Assembly: GCA_045591175.1 (NCBI GenBank)
Contig: JAZNSI010000002.1
Span: 1-7,859 of the forward strand
DNA from: UBA11524 sp045591175
GTDB lineage: Bacteria; Bacillota; Clostridia; Christensenellales; Aristaeellaceae
Direction: 5' to 3'
DNA: 7,859 bases
In this document: piece by piece, positions 5,928 through 7,859 of the stretch
Layout of the letters: every line of letters starts with the position of its first letter
How positions within the stretch are numbered: position 1 is the stretch's first letter
Program-made: the position numbers and the translations under genes
The notes under the pieces: model-generated
What the model was told of the DNA's origin: nothing
The model's input: the letters and a program-made list of their open reading frames with translations, nothing else
The model's database searches: none

Positions 5928-6499
5928 TGAATACGCCGAATAAACTGAGCCTCCTGCGCGTGGCGCTGATTCCTGTGATGGTGCTCTTCATGTACCTGCC
6001 CGGCTGGCCGATGGTGCTGCTTTCTGCCGCCGTGTTCGGCGCGGCTGCCTACACCGACTACCTGGACGGCCACATTGCCCGCCGTGACAACATCGTGACC
6101 GACTTCGGCAAGTTCATCGACCCCGTGGCCGATAAGCTGCTCAACCTTTCCGCGATGATCATGCTGACCTATGTGGGTCTGCTGCCCCAGTGGGCGGTGA
6201 TCGTCATCCTCGCCCGCGAGCTGGCGGTGGACGGCCTGCGCATGGTCGCCGTCGGCCAGGGCCGCGTGATCGCTGCGGGCAAGCTGGGCAAGATCAAGAC
6301 CGTCAGCCAGATCGTGCTGGTGCTGTTCCTGATGATCGCGGGTCGCCTCGCGCCGGTGATCTTCGGCAGTGTCCCGGTCATCCTGACTATCGTGGACGTC
6401 ATCGGCTGGATCATCACCATCTGGGTGGTGGCCATCACCGTGTGGAGCGGCGTGGACTACTTCCATCGCAACTTCGACGTGATCCGTAACGCCAAGTAA
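5927..6499 (+). CDS. pgsA: CDP-diacylglycerol-glycerol-3-phosphate 3-phosphatidyltransferase
   Basis: A 190-residue membrane enzyme that joins CDP-diacylglycerol and sn-glycerol 3-phosphate into phosphatidylglycerol phosphate, the committed step to phosphatidylglycerol and cardiolipin. The complete CDP-alcohol phosphotransferase signature D-x2-DG-x2-AR-x8-G-x3-D-x3-D is present: Asp44, Asp47, Gly48, Ala51, Arg52, Gly61, Asp65 and Asp69. These aspartates bind the metals and activate the hydroxyl. The N-terminal PNKLSLLR is typical, and hydrophobic segments occur around 8-42, 71-99 and 118-170. The length is normal for the PgsA family. The start overlaps the rimO stop (TAATG) with GGGAGA about 9 nt upstream, so the two genes are cotranscribed and probably translationally coupled. 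rimO-pgsA adjacency is common in Bacillota, often followed by cinA and recA, but here the operon ends at a terminator right after pgsA. Confidence 0.93.
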   Translation: MNTPNKLSLLRVALIPVMVLFMYLPGWPMVLLSAAVFGAAAYTDYLDGHIARRDNIVTDFGKFIDPVADKLLNLSAMIMLTYVGLLPQWAVIVILARELAVDGLRMVAVGQGRVIAAGKLGKIKTVSQIVLVLFLMIAGRLAPVIFGSVPVILTIVDVIGWIITIWVVAITVWSGVDYFHRNFDVIRNAK

Positions 6500-6508
6500 A
6501 ATCAAGAT

Positions 6509-6542
6509 GGGCCGTCCTCCGATATGGAGGGCGGCCCTTTTT
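6509..6542 (+). terminator. Intrinsic terminator of rimO-pgsA
   Basis: GGGCCGTCCTCC (6509-6520), loop GATAT, GGAGGGCGGCCC (6526-6537), then five Ts. The 12-bp stem has one wobble pair. It starts 10 nt after the pgsA stop. Confidence 0.92.
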
Positions 6543-6552
6543 GCATGCACGC

Positions 6553-6578
6553 AAAAGCGGCGGCATCGCTGCCGCCGC
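6553..6578 (-). terminator. Intrinsic terminator of the ABC ATPase gene
   Basis: The minus-strand RNA forms a perfect 9-bp stem GCGGCGGCA/TGCCGCCGC (6578-6557) around a 4-nt loop, followed by four Ts (6556-6553). It lies 15 nt past the stop codon and 11 bp from the convergent pgsA terminator, so each unit is insulated from the other. Confidence 0.85.
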
Positions 6579-6592
6579 AGGAAATGTACGGA

Positions 6593-7834
6593 TTAGAACA
6601 AGAGGCTCTCCTCGGTCTGGGGATCGAACATATGCACGACCTTGCTGGCGAAGGTGAAGTACAGCTTGTTGCCGTAGGACAGGCTGGCGCGCTGCTCTTC
6701 GCTCAGGTCGATGGTGGGCAGGCGCAGGATGATCTTGTCCTCGCCGTTGGTGGTGACGTGCAGGTGCAGTTCGCTGCCCATCATCTCATTAACCAGGATG
6801 GTGGACTCGATGGCGCCCTCGGTCTTGTCGAAGCACACGGTGGTGTGCTCGGGACGCACGCCCAGGATGACGTCCTGGCTGTCGGCGTTCTTTTCCACCA
6901 GCTTCTGCAGCTTGGCGCCTTCCATGTGGATGGTGGTGCCCAGCACTTCCACGTCGTAGCCCGCGCCCTTCTTCACCAGCTTGGAGGGGATGAAGTTCAT
7001 CTGGGGCGCGCCGATGAAGCCGGCCACGAACAGGTTCTTGGGGCTGTCAAAGACCTCCTGGGGGGTGCCGACCTGCTGGATGAAGCCGTCCTTCATGATG
7101 ACGATGCGATCACCCAGGGTCATGGCCTCGGTCTGGTCGTGAGTAACGTAGATGAAGGTTGTGTCGATGCGCTGACGCAGTTTGATAATCTCGGCACGCA
7201 TCTGGTTACGAAGCTTGGCATCCAGATTGGACAAAGGCTCATCCATCAGCAGAACCTTGGGGTTACGCACGATGGCGCGGCCAATAGCCACACGCTGGCG
7301 CTGACCGCCGGAGAGGGCCTTAGGCTTGCGGCTCAGATACTGGTTCAGGTCCAGAATTTCAGCTGCCTGAAGAACCTTTTCCTCGATTTCTGCTTTGGTC
7401 ATCTTGCGGTAGACAGTCTTTTCCTTATCGCCGTCTTTGACCACTTCGGGGATGCGCTTCAGCTTCAGGGGGAAGGCAATGTTGTCGTACACGGTCATGT
7501 GGGGATACAGAGCGTAGCTCTGGAAGACCATGGCGATGTCGCGGTCCTTGGGAGCCACATCGTTGACCAGCTTGCCGTCGATGAGCAGCTCGCCGCCGGA
7601 GATATCCTCCAGACCGGCGACCATGCGCAGGGTGGTGGATTTGCCGCAGCCGGAGGGACCGACCAGAACGATGAATTCCTTGTCCTTGATTTCCAGATTG
7701 AAATCCTGAACGGCGACCACGCCCTCTTCGGTAACCTGCAGATTGGTGACAGGAGCCTGCTCGCCCTTCTTTTTCTTTTTGGTCTCCTGATGGGGATAGA
7801 CCTTTTTAATATTTTTCAAAAGCACTTCTGCCAT
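6593..7834 (-). CDS. Carbohydrate ABC transporter ATP-binding protein, UgpC/MsmK/MalK type
   Basis: A 413-residue cytoplasmic ATPase of the CUT1 sugar-importer class. Walker A GPSGCGKST is at 59-67, the Q-loop Gln105 in MVFQSYALYPHMTVYDN, the signature LSGGQRQR at 174-181, Walker B VLLMDEP at 194-200, the D-loop SNLD at 202-205 and the switch His232 in YVTHDQ. The C-terminal half (about 240-413) is the regulatory OB-fold domain of MalK-like proteins, with GVRPEH near 330. It is longer than the usual ~370 residues because of two charged insertions: 16-38, lysine-rich with KKKKK at 19-23, and about 130-146. No permease or binding-protein gene flanks it in the window, and its own terminator follows, so it may be a shared ATPase serving several importers, as MsmK does in streptococci (inference). 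The ATG at 7832-7834 has AAAGGAG 8 nt upstream. The promoter lies beyond the window. The exact sugar cannot be assigned. Confidence 0.93.
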   Translation of the reverse strand: MAEVLLKNIKKVYPHQETKKKKKGEQAPVTNLQVTEEGVVAVQDFNLEIKDKEFIVLVGPSGCGKSTTLRMVAGLEDISGGELLIDGKLVNDVAPKDRDIAMVFQSYALYPHMTVYDNIAFPLKLKRIPEVVKDGDKEKTVYRKMTKAEIEEKVLQAAEILDLNQYLSRKPKALSGGQRQRVAIGRAIVRNPKVLLMDEPLSNLDAKLRNQMRAEIIKLRQRIDTTFIYVTHDQTEAMTLGDRIVIMKDGFIQQVGTPQEVFDSPKNLFVAGFIGAPQMNFIPSKLVKKGAGYDVEVLGTTIHMEGAKLQKLVEKNADSQDVILGVRPEHTTVCFDKTEGAIESTILVNEMMGSELHLHVTTNGEDKIILRLPTIDLSEEQRASLSYGNKLYFTFASKVVHMFDPQTEESLLF

Positions 7835-7859
7835 AGGTCATGCTCCTTTCGTTGTTTCG

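Noticed and set aside
7765..7800. Programmed frameshift or assembly error at the A-rich lysine run of the ABC ATPase gene
   Set aside because: The frame is continuous from the ATG through Walker A to the stop, and the run is a mixture of AAG and AAA codons rather than one homopolymer.
1..7859. CRISPR arrays, tRNA or rRNA genes, insertion sequences, attachment sites
   Set aside because: No regularly spaced repeats, cloverleaf-like or rRNA-like sequences, transposase motifs or terminal inverted repeats were found by reading both strands.

Overview
The window reads as chromosomal DNA of a GC-rich member of the Bacillota, most likely class Clostridia and possibly a gut commensal. The grounds are strong AGGAGG-type ribosome binding sites, compact intrinsic terminators, a GTG start, a rimO-pgsA pair, a UgpC/MsmK-type ABC ATPase and a DUF1538 membrane protein paired with a PII-like protein. 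Genus-level placement is not possible from what is visible. There are no mobile elements, CRISPR arrays, rRNA or tRNA genes.

Layout. Bases 1-1096 (minus) hold the N-terminal 365 codons of glutaminyl-tRNA synthetase (glnS), whose 3' part lies outside the window. It has its own promoter (1197-1225) and a leader that can fold into a 5'-terminal hairpin. Bases 1238-3788 (minus) form one transcription unit: a consensus-like promoter, a ~210-nt leader with a long-range inverted repeat and an intrinsic terminator placed before the first gene, a GTG-started 515-aa duplicated DUF1538 membrane protein, a 233-aa protein made of two PII-like repeats two bases downstream, and a terminator. Bases 3869-4435 (minus) encode a DUF402 protein, probably a nucleotide phosphatase. 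It is divergent from the plus-strand rimO-pgsA operon (4584-6499), which ends in a strong terminator. A convergent terminator then closes a minus-strand gene (6593-7834) for a carbohydrate-type ABC transporter ATPase with no permease or binding-protein gene beside it in the window.

How the genes relate. The DUF1538/tandem-PII pair looks like a dedicated transporter-like protein and its signal-sensing partner, by analogy with AmtB-GlnK, and its leader looks like a transcription-attenuation switch. I matched that leader to no riboswitch class I can recall. This is the most interesting part of the window. GlnRS lies directly downstream on the same strand, but it has its own promoter behind a terminator, so a shared nitrogen/glutamine theme is only suggestive. 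rimO (ribosomal protein S12 modification), pgsA (phospholipid synthesis), DUF402 and the ABC ATPase are ordinary housekeeping genes.
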